The notes: generated by a model from the sequence alone, not told the origin. 64,000 bases of DNA from Synechococcus sp. AG-679-D13 (GCA_003210735.1 QCUM01000001.1:33484-97483), one strand, 5' to 3'; numbered from the stretch's first letter, positions 51,132 through 61,084 are shown. Numbers and translations are program-made.

Positions 51132-52814
51132 TTAGTTGGACAGCTGAATGCTCTCATCAAAGAGGATCTCCGCAGCCTCAGCCGATGCCGAAGCCGAGAG
51201 ATTGATCTCAATCGGATCGGACTCCTGCACAGCGGTTTCCTGGGTTGCCTCCGACTCGACCTCAGACGCCGAATCAAGGGGTGTTGATTCAGGTTCCTCG
51301 TCAGGAGCCGTGCGAGGACGGACAATCGGCGGTGAGGGGGCCTGGCCGTGGATGTCCTTCATCCAGTTGCGGCGCGCCACTTCATAAACGCACAGCGCAG
51401 TGGCAACCGACGCATTAAGGCTGGGTGTAATCCCGCGGAGCGGGATACGCACCAGTTGATCGCAGTGACGTCGGGTGAGCAGGGAGAGACCCTGATCCTC
51501 CGATCCAGTCACCAGAACAAGGGGTCCGTCCAGATCAACGTCGGTGAGGGTGACATCCCCCTCGGCAGCAAGTCCGATCACCCGATAGCCGGAATCCTTC
51601 AACTTCTCAAGGGAACGGTTGAGGTTGACGACACGGGCAACGGGCATGTGCTCCAGCGCGCCTGCAGCCACCTTGGCGGCTGAGCCGGTGAGTCCTGCAC
51701 TACGCCGTTGCGGCAGAACAACGCCATGGGCGCCCATCGCCTCGGCGGAACGCACAATGGCCCCGAGATTATGGGGATCCGTGACCCCGTCGAGCGCAAG
51801 AAGCAATGCAGGTTCCCCGAGATCGGAACATCCATCGATCAGGGTGGCGAGGTCGAGAGTTTCAGCAGCCGCTGTCTGCAACGCGATCCCCTGATGCACT
51901 GAACCACCGGTGATCTGGCCAAGCCGGGCCCAAGTCACCTCTTCCACCAGCACGCCCGATGCCTTGGCATCGCGCAGACGCTGCAGAAATTTTGCAGCAC
52001 TACGCATCTCGGGAGTGCACCAGATCCGATGAATCGGCCGCCCCGACTCCAGTGCTGCCAGGGAGGCGTGACGTCCCCAGATCAGATCATCTGCTGGCGG
52101 CGTCGCAGCCGCGGCCTCGGGTTGCAGCGCTGGAGCAGAACGATCGAAGCGCTCCTGACGTCCTGACGAAGCTCCGTAACGGGCCCGAGCCGGTGAACGC
52201 TCATCACCGGATTGACGCCGGTCGGGAAAACGCTCCTGCCCGCGCTCCCGGTCCTTGAAGCGATCCGTGCGCTCGCGGAAACGACCCTGGCTGGGTCGGC
52301 TGTCACCATCCCGTCGGCCGGCCGCGTAGCGAGTTGATTCCGGTCGACGATTGCCGCCATCGGAGCGTCGCTCTCCATTCCAGCTGCGATTCGTGCGACC
52401 AGCCCCGCTCCGACCGGGTCCAGAACGAGCAGTTCCGGAACGCTCAGCACCTGAACGGCTTCCACCGCCACGGGAGGAAGCTCCCCACCCCCCGGGCGAG
52501 CGCTCATCGGATCCGCGACCCTCCGAAAAACGCCCCGAAGGTCGTGCGGAAGGACGATCGGAAGGACGGCCCGGAGGGCGGCCGCGATATCGGTTGTCGC
52601 CGTCGCGCCGATCATTGCCTCGAGCATCTCCATCGCGCCTTTCAACCCCCCGCCTTTCAATCCCGCGCCTGTCACCCCCACGCCTTTCACCGTCTCGCCT
52701 TTCACCGTCGCGATCCCGGTCGCGACCGGGGCTATTCCACCCCCCATTCCCACGACCAGCGTTGCCGCCATCGCGGTAAGGGCCGCCTGGACGGCGTTCA
52801 AAGCGAGGGCTCAT
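51132..52814 (-). CDS. TrmH-family RNA 2'-O-methyltransferase with Arg/Gly-rich extension
   Basis: The C-terminal half (from about residue 245) is a SpoU/TrmH methyltransferase (rlmB/TrmH group 3). A short substrate-binding domain precedes the knotted SPOUT fold, seen as Gly-Ser-Glu-Asp-Gln-Gly-Leu-Ser and Ile-Pro-Leu-Arg-Gly-Ile-Thr-Pro-Ser-Leu-Asn-Ala-Ser-Val-Ala. It should methylate a ribose in rRNA or tRNA with SAM. The first 220 or so residues are almost only Arg, Gly, Asp and Ser, with short repeats (Glu-Arg-Arg-Gly-like), and are probably disordered and RNA-binding. A 60-residue acidic tail ends the protein. ATG 52814 gives 560 residues, far longer than typical RlmB (about 245). Confidence 0.87.
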   Translation of the reverse strand: MSPRFERRPGGPYRDGGNAGRGNGGWNSPGRDRDRDGERRDGERRGGDRRGIERRGVERRDGDARGNDRRDGDNRYRGRPPGRPSDRPSARPSGRFSEGRGSDERSPGGWGASSRGGGSRSGAERSGTARSGPGRSGAGRTNRSWNGERRSDGGNRRPESTRYAAGRRDGDSRPSQGRFRERTDRFKDRERGQERFPDRRQSGDERSPARARYGASSGRQERFDRSAPALQPEAAAATPPADDLIWGRHASLAALESGRPIHRIWCTPEMRSAAKFLQRLRDAKASGVLVEEVTWARLGQITGGSVHQGIALQTAAAETLDLATLIDGCSDLGEPALLLALDGVTDPHNLGAIVRSAEAMGAHGVVLPQRRSAGLTGSAAKVAAGALEHMPVARVVNLNRSLEKLKDSGYRVIGLAAEGDVTLTDVDLDGPLVLVTGSEDQGLSLLTRRHCDQLVRIPLRGITPSLNASVATALCVYEVARRNWMKDIHGQAPSPPIVRPRTAPDEEPESTPLDSASEVESEATQETAVQESDPIEINLSASASAEAAEILFDESIQLSN

Positions 52815-52824
52815 GGCGTGGGAG

Positions 52825-53238
52825 TCATTCAGGATTGGTTCCGGCACGCTCCAGATGATCCAGGAGCTCTGCAAGCCGGTCTGGGTTGTTCAGAAACAGC
52901 CAGCCAACCATTGTCTCAAACCCCGTGGCCCTGCCATAAATCGCAGCCTCGGCACGACGCGGGCCTCGACCGGCGCTGTTGCGACCGCGACGCACCCAGT
53001 CCAGCTCGTCATCGTTGAGGAGCTTCTGATTTTCCAGCCAGGCCAGTGCAGCGGATTGGGCATCTGCACGTACATCAGCGACAACCGCTTTATGGAGGGC
53101 ATCTGATCGGCCCGGTTTCAGGCCATGCCTGAGCCTTTGATGCAATTCCCACACCGCATCGCCAATCCAGGCGAGTTGCAGCGGGCCCAGAGCTTCTGCA
53201 TCAGGCATCGAAGCCTGACACCGGATCCAGTCGCTCAA
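52825..53238 (-). CDS. mrnC: Mini-ribonuclease III
   Basis: A 137-residue RNase III-domain protein without a dsRNA-binding domain, as in MrnC, which matures 23S rRNA in Bacillus. The catalytic helix carries Leu-Ala-Trp-Ile-Gly-Asp-Ala-Val-Trp-Glu. TTG 53238 overlaps the STAS gene's stop by 4 bp (TTGA); ATG 53208 would give 127 residues. It lies 10 bp before the methyltransferase gene, so both RNA-processing genes may be co-transcribed. Confidence 0.82.
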   Translation of the reverse strand: MSDWIRCQASMPDAEALGPLQLAWIGDAVWELHQRLRHGLKPGRSDALHKAVVADVRADAQSAALAWLENQKLLNDDELDWVRRGRNSAGRGPRRAEAAIYGRATGFETMVGWLFLNNPDRLAELLDHLERAGTNPE

Positions 53239-53651
53239 GCCGCCAACTGATCGATGGCGGTCGACAGATCTGGAGCGAGGTGCAGAAAGTCCTCCAGACG
53301 AACGAGCTTGATCGTCTGCGCAACCCGCGAATTGCCCACGAGATTGAAGGACCGTTTTTGATCGGTGCACTGCTTGGCGAGTTGCACCAGCGCACCAAGC
53401 CCTGATGAATCAAGAAAATCAATTTTGCTCAGATCCAGCACCGCAGGCGATGTGCTGGTTTTCAACACGTCAGCGACGTACTCGATGAATTGCTTCTCGG
53501 AGTAGGCGTCGAGCTGACCGGTGAAATAAAACACCAGGCAAGATCTTGTCTGCTTGAAGCCTCCACGGAGAGAAACCGTCAGTCTTTGCAGTTCACTGAT
53601 GGGACCAGTCCCCCAGACGTCATCGCGCCGAAGTGTAGTGATCCCGACCAT
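53235..53651 (-). CDS. STAS-domain anti-sigma factor antagonist-like protein
   Basis: A 138-residue STAS protein. The motif Leu-Asp-Leu-Ser-Lys-Ile-Asp-Phe-Leu-Asp-Ser-Ser-Gly-Leu-Gly near residue 77 contains the Ser normally phosphorylated by a partner kinase in SpoIIAA/RsbV systems. It may therefore take part in partner-switching regulation, but no anti-sigma kinase gene lies in the window. ATG 53651 used. It is followed by Mini-RNase III with a 4-bp overlap. Confidence 0.85.
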   Translation of the reverse strand: MVGITTLRRDDVWGTGPISELQRLTVSLRGGFKQTRSCLVFYFTGQLDAYSEKQFIEYVADVLKTSTSPAVLDLSKIDFLDSSGLGALVQLAKQCTDQKRSFNLVGNSRVAQTIKLVRLEDFLHLAPDLSTAIDQLAA

Positions 53652-53662
53652 GGTCAACCACC

Positions 53663-54805
53663 TCAGCGTCGACGATCCGCCATCAACGCAACGAAACGGG
53701 CGAAATGATGGTCCGCATCATGGGGGCCCGGACTGGCTTCGGGATGGTATTGAACGCCGAAAACCGGCTGTTGGCGATGCTGGAAGGCCGCCACAGTGCG
53801 GTCGTTTAGGTTGAGATGGGTGACTTCAACCGATTCCGCCACCAGTGAATCAGCATCCAGCGCAAAGCCATGGTTCTGGCTTGTGATCTCCACCTGGCCG
53901 CTGGTTCCACAGGGGTGATTGAGGCCCCGATGGCCATAGACAAGCTTGAAGGTTCGTCCCCCAAGGGCCAAACCGAGGATCTGATGGCCCAGACAGATGC
54001 CGAACAGCGGAAGCTCGGCCTGCTGCAGAAGTTGTCGAGCCAGGGCAATGCCGCTGCTCACTGCCGCTGGGTCTCCGGGCCCATTGGAGAGAAACACCCC
54101 ATCAGGCTGATGGGACATCACCTGATCGAGATCGGCATGGGCGGGAACCACGGTGACGTCGCAACCATGGGCAACAAGCCGATCGAGAATGGCCCGCTTG
54201 ATGCCGAAGTCAACAGCCACAACGTGGAACGACTTGGCGGGGCTGGATTGGATGCGCTGATCGAAACCAACTGAACAGGCCGATGTCCAGCGGTAAGGCT
54301 TTGGAGTGGTGACCTGATCCGCGAGATTCAGTCCCTCCATGCTGGGGGCGCTTCGCACCTCGGCGAGCAGGTCCATCGGGGAGCGACCATCGCTGCTGAT
54401 CACCCCATTCATGGCCCCTCCTTCGCGAAGGTGACGCACGAGAGCTCGGGTATCGACACCACAGATACCCACAATCCCCTGCCGCTGCATCCAGACGTCG
54501 AGAGGCTCACTGCAGCGCCAACTGCTGGGGCGAGGGGACAGCTGTCGGGCAATCACGCCACGGGCGTGGGGAACATCCGCTTCCTGATCATCGGGATTAG
54601 CGCCGGTGTTGCCCAGTTCGGGATACGTGAAACTAACCAGTTGCCCGGCGTAGGAAGGATCGGTCAGCACCTCCTGATACCCGGTCATGCCGGTGTTGAA
54701 CACCACTTCACCAAGCACGGTTCCCCTGCTGCCAAAGGAATGGCCCGTCAAAACCGTTCCATCCTCGAGGACGAGATGTGCCGGATCGGCTTTGGACGGA
54801 GGCAT
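53663..54805 (-). CDS. carA: Carbamoyl-phosphate synthase small subunit
   Basis: The glutaminase subunit that feeds ammonia to CarB for arginine and pyrimidine synthesis. The 380-residue protein has the N-terminal CPSase domain and a C-terminal class I glutamine amidotransferase, with Cys in Gly-Ile-Cys-Leu-Gly-His and the His-Glu pair in Gln-Tyr-His-Pro-Glu-Ala. Length is usual. It lies 11 bp before the STAS gene and 30 bp after trpD's stop. Confidence 0.95.
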   Translation of the reverse strand: MPPSKADPAHLVLEDGTVLTGHSFGSRGTVLGEVVFNTGMTGYQEVLTDPSYAGQLVSFTYPELGNTGANPDDQEADVPHARGVIARQLSPRPSSWRCSEPLDVWMQRQGIVGICGVDTRALVRHLREGGAMNGVISSDGRSPMDLLAEVRSAPSMEGLNLADQVTTPKPYRWTSACSVGFDQRIQSSPAKSFHVVAVDFGIKRAILDRLVAHGCDVTVVPAHADLDQVMSHQPDGVFLSNGPGDPAAVSSGIALARQLLQQAELPLFGICLGHQILGLALGGRTFKLVYGHRGLNHPCGTSGQVEITSQNHGFALDADSLVAESVEVTHLNLNDRTVAAFQHRQQPVFGVQYHPEASPGPHDADHHFARFVALMADRRR

Positions 54806-54835
54806 CAGTGAAGTGATCCGATTTTGTTCAGATCT

Positions 54836-55882
54836 TCATTGTCCATCTCCACCGGACAGGGCCTCACGCAGAGCAACAAGGTTCTGCCATGGCAGACCGG
54901 CATCCAAGGCAGCAACCGCCTGACCGGCTGCTTGGCGAAGGTCGGTTTCAAGTCCGGAGGACCAGAGAACCAATGCGGTGTTGAGGGCGACAGCGTCGCG
55001 CTGAGCCACGCTCCCCCGGCCTCGCAGCACCGTCTCAAGAATGGTCTGATTCACCGTCAGATCCCCTCCGCGCAGACTTTCCAGTGATGCACTGCTGAGT
55101 CCAACATCCTCCGGCTTCAAAGAACGCCCCATGATCTGCCCCCCTTCAATCAGGCGCAGGTCGTTCTCACCGGCCAAGGACGCTTCATCCAGGCCTCCAG
55201 CACCGTGGACCACGATCGATCGATCAACGCCAAGTTGCTGCAGGGCCCCTGCCATCGGGTCCAGAAGATCGGGCCTGGCCACACCAAGCACCTGAGCCTG
55301 GGGACGCAAGGGGTTGACCAATGGCCCCAGGAGGTTGAACACGGTGCGCACGCCGAGGCTGCGCCGCAGCGGAGCCAGGTTCACCAAGGCTGGATGCCAG
55401 GCCGGAGCAAATAAAAAGGTGACACCGGTGGAAGCGATCGCATCAACCACCGTCTTGAGAGGAGCCTTGAGATTCAGACCAAGACCTTCCAGCACATCCG
55501 CCGACCCCACCTTGCCGCTGGCGCTGCGGTTGCCGTGTTTGGCCACCTTCACGCCACAGGCCGCTGCGGTGAAGGCAACGGCAGTGGAGATATTGAACGT
55601 GTCAGCACCATCACCACCGGTGCCGCACGTATCCACCATCAGAAGATCGGGTCGGGCGCAGGGCAGAGGGCAGGCCTCACGCAACACTCCGGCCATGGCC
55701 GCCAGCTCATCGGCCACCATGCCCTTGGCACGAAGACCCGCCAGGAAACCGCCCGTCTGCACAGGGGTCAGCTCCTCAGCCAGCCAGGCCTGCATCAATT
55801 GTGTCGACTGAGCCGCTGACAGCGCCTCTCCCTGCAGCAGCTGCTCGAGCAGAGCAGGCCAAGACGGAACGTCAGCGGACAT
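54836..55882 (-). CDS. trpD: Anthranilate phosphoribosyltransferase
   Basis: Transfers phosphoribose from PRPP to anthranilate in tryptophan synthesis. The 348-residue product has the glycine-rich Thr-Cys-Gly-Thr-Gly-Gly-Asp-Gly-Ala near residue 90 and Lys-His-Gly-Asn-Arg-Ser, both PRPP or substrate sites. ATG 55882 fits family length; the frame extends upstream. It is divergent from the ABC exporter; 110 bp separate the starts. Confidence 0.95.
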   Translation of the reverse strand: MSADVPSWPALLEQLLQGEALSAAQSTQLMQAWLAEELTPVQTGGFLAGLRAKGMVADELAAMAGVLREACPLPCARPDLLMVDTCGTGGDGADTFNISTAVAFTAAACGVKVAKHGNRSASGKVGSADVLEGLGLNLKAPLKTVVDAIASTGVTFLFAPAWHPALVNLAPLRRSLGVRTVFNLLGPLVNPLRPQAQVLGVARPDLLDPMAGALQQLGVDRSIVVHGAGGLDEASLAGENDLRLIEGGQIMGRSLKPEDVGLSSASLESLRGGDLTVNQTILETVLRGRGSVAQRDAVALNTALVLWSSGLETDLRQAAGQAVAALDAGLPWQNLVALREALSGGDGQ

Positions 55883-55992
55883 CAGATCAATGCAACGGAC
55901 TTCACTATCCCGCGATCCATCGGTACCTGGCCAGACGGTCACCAACTCCGACCTCCACACTCCTAGGTTGAACAACCCAGACCAAAACCGGC

Positions 55993-57747
55993 ATGGCGGC
56001 GATGCGCCTGGACCTGATCGGCCGCTACCTGCGCCCGCATCGCAGAACCGTTCTCATGGGGGCGATTGCCCTCGTGGTGGTCAACATCCTCAGCGTCACG
56101 ATCCCGATGGAGGTCCGTCGGGTCATCGACGAACTTCAGGACGGCTTCTCCTACGCAAGCGTCTTGCGCCAGGCCGGCTGGATTGTGGTGTTGGCGAGCA
56201 CCATGGCAGGGGTACGCCTTTTGTCCCGCCAGTTGGTGTTCGGTGTAGGGCGGCAGGTGGAGGTGGAGCTGCGCCAGCGACTGTTCGATCACATGCTCCG
56301 CCAGGAGCCTTCCTGGGTGCAGACCCGAGGAAGCGGTGACGTGATCAGCCGGGCAACCAGCGATGTGGAGAACATCCGTCGCTTGCTCGGGTTTGCGGTA
56401 TTGAGCCTGACCAACACCCTGCTCGCCTATTGCCTGACCCTGCCGGCCATGCTGGCGATTGATCCCTGGCTGACCCTGGCAGCCATCGGGCTCTACCCGG
56501 TGATGCTCAGCGTGGTGCGCCTGTTCGGTGGTCGCATGATGCAACAGCAGCGGCTGCAGCAGGAGGAGTTATCCGGCCTCAGTGATCTGATCCAGGAAGA
56601 TCTGTCTGGCATCGGTGCCATCAAGATCTATGGCCAGGAGTCATCGGAGCAGGACGCCTTCGCGGAACGCAACCGCAACTACCGCAACAGCGCCATCCGC
56701 CTTGCACGAACGCGCAGCACCCTGTTTCCACTGCTTGAAGGCATTTCCTCCATCTCCCTTCTGCTGCTTTTGGCCCTGGGCAGCGGCAAGCTCGGTGAAG
56801 GCAGTCTGACGATCGGTGGACTCGTCGCTCTCATCCTTTATGTGGAACGTCTGGTGTTTCCCACTGCATTGCTGGGATTCACCCTCAACACCTTTCAGAC
56901 CGGTCAGGTGAGCCTGGAACGGGTGGAGGAGCTTCTGCGCCGTCAACCGCTGATTCGAGACTCAAAGACTGCAACCGATGAACGACAACGCGCCGAGGGA
57001 CGACTCGAAGCCCGAGATCTCTGCATTCGGTACGAGGGGGCCGACCGCGACACGTTGAAGGGCGTCAGTTTCAGCATCGAACCAGGCGAATTGGTCGCCG
57101 TGGTGGGCGCTGTGGGTTGCGGCAAGACCACCCTCGCCCGTGCCTTCGGCCGCATGGTGCCGGTACCGGATGGCCAACTCTTCCTCGATGGAGTCGATGT
57201 GAACGAGTTGCCGCTGCCCAGCCTTCGAGGAGATGTGGCAATGGTCCCCCAGGAAGGATTCCTGTTCACCAACACCCTGGCCGACAATCTCCGTTACGGG
57301 GAACCCGAGGCCGAAGCCAACTCCGTTGAACAAGCCGCTGAACGGGCCCGGCTGCTCGACGACGTGAGGGGATTTCCCGAAGGATTTGCAACGATCGTTG
57401 GCGAACGGGGAATCACCCTCAGCGGCGGGCAACGGCAACGCACGGCTCTGGGGCGAGCTCTGCTGGTCTCCGCTCCGGTGCTTGTACTTGATGACGCCCT
57501 CGCCAGCGTTGACAACAACACGGCTGCGGCGATTCTCGACTCCATTCGCGCGACCGATGACCGGACGATTGTGATGATCAGCCACCAGTTATCAGCTGCC
57601 GCCGCCTGCGATCGGATTCTGGTGATGGAGCAGGGACGCATCGTCCAACAAGGCCACCATCTCGATCTGATCAACACACCAGGGGTGTATCGGCGTCTCT
57701 GGGAGAGGCAACAGGCTGCTGAGCAGCTCGATGCGATCGCGGGCTGA
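55993..57747 (+). CDS. ABC exporter, fused membrane and ATPase domains
   Basis: A 584-residue half-transporter of the MsbA/MdlB type. Six TM helices occupy about residues 1-310. The ATPase has Walker A Gly-Ala-Val-Gly-Cys-Gly-Lys-Thr-Thr (about 371-379), signature Leu-Ser-Gly-Gly-Gln (about 475) and Walker B ending Leu-Asp-Asp-Ala-Leu-Ala-Ser-Val-Asp (about 497). The residue after the Walker B Asp is Asp rather than the usual catalytic Glu, as in some heterodimeric exporters where one site is degenerate. Substrate not readable. Confidence 0.88.
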   Translation: MAAMRLDLIGRYLRPHRRTVLMGAIALVVVNILSVTIPMEVRRVIDELQDGFSYASVLRQAGWIVVLASTMAGVRLLSRQLVFGVGRQVEVELRQRLFDHMLRQEPSWVQTRGSGDVISRATSDVENIRRLLGFAVLSLTNTLLAYCLTLPAMLAIDPWLTLAAIGLYPVMLSVVRLFGGRMMQQQRLQQEELSGLSDLIQEDLSGIGAIKIYGQESSEQDAFAERNRNYRNSAIRLARTRSTLFPLLEGISSISLLLLLALGSGKLGEGSLTIGGLVALILYVERLVFPTALLGFTLNTFQTGQVSLERVEELLRRQPLIRDSKTATDERQRAEGRLEARDLCIRYEGADRDTLKGVSFSIEPGELVAVVGAVGCGKTTLARAFGRMVPVPDGQLFLDGVDVNELPLPSLRGDVAMVPQEGFLFTNTLADNLRYGEPEAEANSVEQAAERARLLDDVRGFPEGFATIVGERGITLSGGQRQRTALGRALLVSAPVLVLDDALASVDNNTAAAILDSIRATDDRTIVMISHQLSAAAACDRILVMEQGRIVQQGHHLDLINTPGVYRRLWERQQAAEQLDAIAG

Positions 57748-57821
57748 AGCTGAAGAAGTTGCAGGCAGTAGCAGACAGACCACCGAATCGTGGCTTAGCT
57801 GTTGAAAGGCTTGGATTCCCA

Positions 57822-58085
57822 ATGACCAGTGGTTCTCCCCTGGCGATGCGCTGCACGCTCACGTTCGGCGATATCTACGGCCAGGTTCTTGCCTGGATGG
57901 TTGTGATCTTTGTCAGCCTGGCTGCAGGACTGGCTTTGATGGGCTCGAGCCGTCCACTCTTCGCCTTGGTGGGCGTGGGTTTGATTCTGGTGCTCAGCCT
58001 CCCGTTTCTGCTGTTCGCCTTTGTGACGACACTGCTGAACCACGTCCAGCTTGAGCCGGTGCCGACAGGCGATCAGGCTTCCTAA
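57822..58085 (+). CDS. Small conserved membrane protein
   Basis: An 87-residue product with two TM helices (about residues 20-42 and 46-72). The start is ATG 57822; ATG 57846 is possible. A cyanobacterial family of unknown function. It lies between the ABC exporter and msrA on the same strand. Confidence 0.68.
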   Translation: MTSGSPLAMRCTLTFGDIYGQVLAWMVVIFVSLAAGLALMGSSRPLFALVGVGLILVLSLPFLLFAFVTTLLNHVQLEPVPTGDQAS

Positions 58086-58110
58086 GGTTCAACCCTGCTT
58101 CCAAGCGTTC

Positions 58111-58830
58111 ATGCTTCCGTCCTGGTTGACCCAACGCGGCGCCGATTCCTCAATGGATGAGTCTCACGCTGTGCTCGGCACTCCACTGCGAGCGCCGCTG
58201 ATGAGTGATCAGGAAGAAGCTCTTTTCGCCTGCGGTTGTTTCTGGGGTGCCGAAAAAGGCTTCTGGAAACTGCCTGGCGTCGTCTCGACCGCGGTTGGCT
58301 ATGCAGGCGGACATGCCCAGGATCCCAGCTATCGCGATGTCTGCTCTGGCCGCACCGGCCATACGGAAGTTGTGCGGGTTGTCTGGAGTTCACCGGCAGT
58401 GGACTTCAGCGATCTGCTGAAACTGTTCTGGGAATGCCATGACCCAACCCAGGGGAACCGTCAGGGCAACGACACCGGAAGCCAGTATCGATCAGCCATC
58501 TACACCACCAATGAACGACAGATGGCTCTGGCCATCAGCAGCAGGGATGCCTACCAGACCGCTCTGAATCAGAACGGTTATGGGCCGATCACAACCGAGA
58601 TTCAAGCTGATCAGACCTTCTATTTCGCGGAGGGCTATCACCAGCAGTATCTGGCCAAGCCGGGGAGTCGGCCCTACTGCTCAGCCATGCCCACTCAGAC
58701 AGTGCTTGAGGGCTTCGACGGTGCTGATTTCCGGTTGCCACAGAAAATCTGGAACGGCTTCGACTGGAGCATCAGTCACTGCGTGCTGCGCAGCGACAAT
58801 GCCCCGTTCCGGCTGGTATCCGATGGGTGA
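58111..58830 (+). CDS. msrA: Peptide methionine-S-sulfoxide reductase MsrA
   Basis: Reduces methionine-S-sulfoxide in proteins after oxidative damage. The 239-residue protein has the active site Gly-Cys-Phe-Trp-Gly (near residue 40) and the substrate-binding Gly-Tyr-Ala-Gly-Gly. Thr-Gly-Ser-Gln-Tyr-Arg-Ser and Tyr-His-Gln-Gln-Tyr also belong to the family. The start is ATG 58111; the frame is open further upstream. The next small gene overlaps its end by 8 bp. Confidence 0.94.
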   Translation: MLPSWLTQRGADSSMDESHAVLGTPLRAPLMSDQEEALFACGCFWGAEKGFWKLPGVVSTAVGYAGGHAQDPSYRDVCSGRTGHTEVVRVVWSSPAVDFSDLLKLFWECHDPTQGNRQGNDTGSQYRSAIYTTNERQMALAISSRDAYQTALNQNGYGPITTEIQADQTFYFAEGYHQQYLAKPGSRPYCSAMPTQTVLEGFDGADFRLPQKIWNGFDWSISHCVLRSDNAPFRLVSDG

Positions 58831-58975
58831 TCGCCAGGTTCTGATCGCCATCGCAATCACCGTTCTACTCGTGTTGGGCCTGGTGTTCTCAACGCGAACA
58901 CCGGAAGCGAGCCGTGGACCAGAGCTGCTTTGGCGCGACACGCCGGCTGAAGCAAGTGGATCGCTGCAAATCTGA
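58823..58975 (+). CDS. Small single-TM protein overlapping msrA
   Basis: A 50-residue product from ATG 58823, overlapping the msrA stop by 8 bp. It has one N-terminal TM helix (about residues 6-23) and a short Pro/Glu/Ser-rich tail. Overlap and frame suggest it is real and coupled, but no family is recognised. Confidence 0.5.
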   Translation: MGDRQVLIAIAITVLLVLGLVFSTRTPEASRGPELLWRDTPAEASGSLQI

Positions 58976-59037
58976 CCACCACGAAGCAGCGGTCATCTGT
59001 GGAGATGGCAAGGTGAGGGCTCAGGAGGTCCGTTGTC

Positions 59038-59400
59038 TTGCCCGTCAGCGATCAGCAGGACAGACGCGATTCAGAGAAGCGCTATCCGGAGGAGCGCTCA
59101 CTCCATCCCCTGCCGCGGGGACTGGTTGAGCTCTATGGCTTAGTCGCCGTATTAGTGGTGCTCATCCCTGAATGGCTGGCGGACGGAACGATCTCCATCA
59201 GCCAGGCTGCTGGACCGGAATTTCTTCCGATGCGTTCCCGCGCCTGGCGAACCTTGCCGGAATTACGTCTCGCTGCAATGAGCCTGCGCGAGTTGCGGCA
59301 GCTGGCGCGCCAGCTGCGTGTCGTTCAGTACGCAAGTTGCCATCGGGAGCAGCTCACCAGCCGGATGCTGCGTCGTCTCAAGGGCCGGAATGCCCTGTGA
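59038..59400 (+). CDS. Conserved hypothetical protein
   Basis: A 120-residue product. The start is TTG 59038, preceded by AGGAGG at about 9 bp, a strong ribosome-binding site. One hydrophobic segment (about residues 31-46) and a basic Leu/Arg-rich C-terminal half that may bind nucleic acid (Leu-Arg-Glu-Leu-Arg-Gln-Leu-Ala-Arg). It is immediately upstream of the tRNA gene. Function unknown. Confidence 0.62.
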   Translation: MPVSDQQDRRDSEKRYPEERSLHPLPRGLVELYGLVAVLVVLIPEWLADGTISISQAAGPEFLPMRSRAWRTLPELRLAAMSLRELRQLARQLRVVQYASCHREQLTSRMLRRLKGRNAL

Positions 59401-59414
59401 TAACTTAATTCTCA

Positions 59415-59488
59415 CGGGGCGTGGCGCAGCTTGGTAGCGCACTACTTTGGGGTAGTAGGGGTCGTGGGTTCAAATCCCGCCGCTCCGA
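59415..59488 (+). tRNA. tRNA-Pro, anticodon GGG
   Basis: A full cloverleaf of 74 nt folds. Acceptor stem is 59415-59421 with 59481-59487, D stem GCGC/GCGC, anticodon stem CTACT/AGTAG, T stem GTGGG with a TTCAAAT loop. The anticodon GGG is at 59449-59451, giving Pro for CCC/CCU codons. Discriminator A at 59488; CCA is not encoded. Confidence 0.95.
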
Positions 59489-59541
59489 TTTTCTGATCCG
59501 TTCAACCCCTCCCAATGGTCCGTCGACCGTTAGGGACATTC

Positions 59542-59566
59542 ACCGGCATCACTGCCGGTTTTTTTG
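59542..59566 (+). terminator. Rho-independent terminator after tRNA-Pro
   Basis: ACCGGCA/TGCCGGT perfect 7-bp stem (59542-59559) followed by seven or more T. It lies 54 bp past the tRNA and should end its transcript. Confidence 0.9.
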
Positions 59567-59584
59567 TGGCTTGAAAGCAAAGAA

Positions 59585-59607
59585 CAAGGGCCCGATTCGG
59601 GCCCTTG
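59585..59607 (-). terminator. Terminator of pstS
   Basis: A perfect CAAGGGCCCG/CGGGCCCTTG hairpin with a 3-base loop (59585-59607), just 19 bp past the pstS stop. On the minus strand it is followed by a T-rich but interrupted tract. Confidence 0.75.
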
Positions 59608-59625
59608 CGAACGTTCAGATGCAGA

Positions 59626-60639
59626 TCACTGACCGATCTTGTTCACAGCGGCCTTGGATTTGGCCAGGATGTCACCCTTCAATGGAACGAAGCCCAGGGA
59701 CGGAGCTTTGTTCTGAGCAGCATCGCTGAGCATGTAGTTGAAGGCTTCCTTCACCACGGCAGCGTCGGCCCCGTTGCCGGTCTTGTATGCCAGAACCCAG
59801 GTGAGGGTGGCGATGGGATAGGCGCCTTCAGCAGCGGGGTTGGGATCGGTGCCGGCAAGGTTGTCATCCAGAGCAATGCCGTTCAAAGCCACGGCACCAG
59901 CTTCAACCGAGGGCATGAGGGATTCGCCGGATTTGTTCTCCAAAGCCGCAGCACGCACATCGCCTTTGATGAACGACTGGTTCACGTAGCCGATGGCTCC
60001 AACACGGTTCTGAATCACTCCGGCAACACCAGAGTTGCCTTTGGCGCCCACACCTGCAGGCCACTTCACAGACTTACCGGTTCCGAGGGTCCAGGTCTTG
60101 GAGAAGGCCTGCATGGAATTGGTAAAGGCCTTGGTGGTGCCGGAGCCATCGGAACGGTGAACCCAGGTGAGCGTTCCGGCTTCACAACCCAGCTCTTGCC
60201 AGTTCTGAATGAGGCCCATCGCAACGCCCACTGCCTGCTCCTGGGTGAGCTTGAGATCACAGCCGGGCTTGTTGTAACCGAAGGCGATCGTTCCACCCAC
60301 CATCGGGATCTGCACAACGCCACGGCCGACCATGGCCATGTCGTCCGGCTTCATCGGATCATCCGATGCGCCGAAGTTCACGGTCTGGTCGATGAAGGCC
60401 TTGCGCCCTGCACCGGACCCCACGGCCTGATAGTTCACCTGAGCTCCACCCTCCTGGGCCAGATCCGCAAACCAGCGCTGATACACCTTGGCTGGAAACG
60501 ATGCTCCGGCACCATTCAACTGACGGGGTGCCCCTGATCTAGCCCCATTGCCGTCACTGGTTTGAGACTGACAAGAAGCCACCCCAACGCCGATGGCGAC
60601 CATTGAGGAGAGGATCAGGGCCTTCGAGGTGAAGGTCAT
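59626..60639 (-). CDS. pstS: Phosphate ABC transporter substrate-binding protein
   Basis: Periplasmic high-affinity phosphate binding protein. The 337-residue precursor has a lipoprotein-like signal (Val-Ala-Ser-Cys, Cys23) then Gly-Ala-Gly-Ala-Ser-Phe-Pro and Gly-Ser-Gly-Ala-Gly, which hold the phosphate, and Arg-Ser-Asp-Gly-Ser-Gly-Thr-Thr. ATG 60639 used; the frame upstream is noise. No pstCAB genes are adjacent, and no clear Pho box was found in the 100 bp upstream. Marine picocyanobacteria often have several pstS copies. Confidence 0.94.
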   Translation of the reverse strand: MTFTSKALILSSMVAIGVGVASCQSQTSDGNGARSGAPRQLNGAGASFPAKVYQRWFADLAQEGGAQVNYQAVGSGAGRKAFIDQTVNFGASDDPMKPDDMAMVGRGVVQIPMVGGTIAFGYNKPGCDLKLTQEQAVGVAMGLIQNWQELGCEAGTLTWVHRSDGSGTTKAFTNSMQAFSKTWTLGTGKSVKWPAGVGAKGNSGVAGVIQNRVGAIGYVNQSFIKGDVRAAALENKSGESLMPSVEAGAVALNGIALDDNLAGTDPNPAAEGAYPIATLTWVLAYKTGNGADAAVVKEAFNYMLSDAAQNKAPSLGFVPLKGDILAKSKAAVNKIGQ

Positions 60640-60739
60640 GGAGTGGCTGAAGAAAGACCAGCACTTCTCTAGCGGACTCTTACGTCTTGGTCTGCAGGAA
60701 TCGGGCAGCAACCCGCAAAAGCCTCGAAAAATGATCTTT

Positions 60740-60997
60740 TTAGGCTCGCCTCGATGAATGAAGGCGTGTGGCTGCGGAATATCCGTGCAGCCAGCGATTG
60801 ATGCGATGACGCTGCGCGGGTGGAATCTCTTCAAGCAGCTGTGACAGCTCCTCAGCCCCCATGCGTTGCAACGCGCGCACATCCACATGCCAGAGGGCCT
60901 CAGCCTCACGGATCAGGCGAGCCCAGGTGCGTGCCTGTTGCCAGTGGCGCAAACGGGTCTGCGGCAGATGGTGCTTTTTATGAATGAAGACCGCCAT
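60740..60997 (-). CDS. Small conserved hypothetical protein
   Basis: An 85-residue basic, Trp- and His-rich soluble product from ATG 60997. A helix with Glu-Glu-Leu-Ser-Gln-Leu-Leu-Glu-Glu-Ile is visible. No domain is recognised. It lies between the exonuclease gene and pstS on the same strand. Confidence 0.58.
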   Translation of the reverse strand: MAVFIHKKHHLPQTRLRHWQQARTWARLIREAEALWHVDVRALQRMGAEELSQLLEEIPPAQRHRINRWLHGYSAATRLHSSRRA

Positions 60998-61084
60998 GGC
61001 ATCACCTTGATGCGCATGGGTCGAGTAACTGCAAAACAACGCAGTAGCTTCGGAGAGCTGAAGCAAAAGAGCAGCATCGCCGAA

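Noticed and set aside
52082..52858. Long frames on both strands across the Arg/Gly-rich region
   Set aside because: Repetitive GC-rich codons of the methyltransferase extension keep other frames open.
60640..60739. Pho box search upstream of pstS
   Set aside because: No convincing tandem Pho-box-like repeats were found in the 100 bp upstream.
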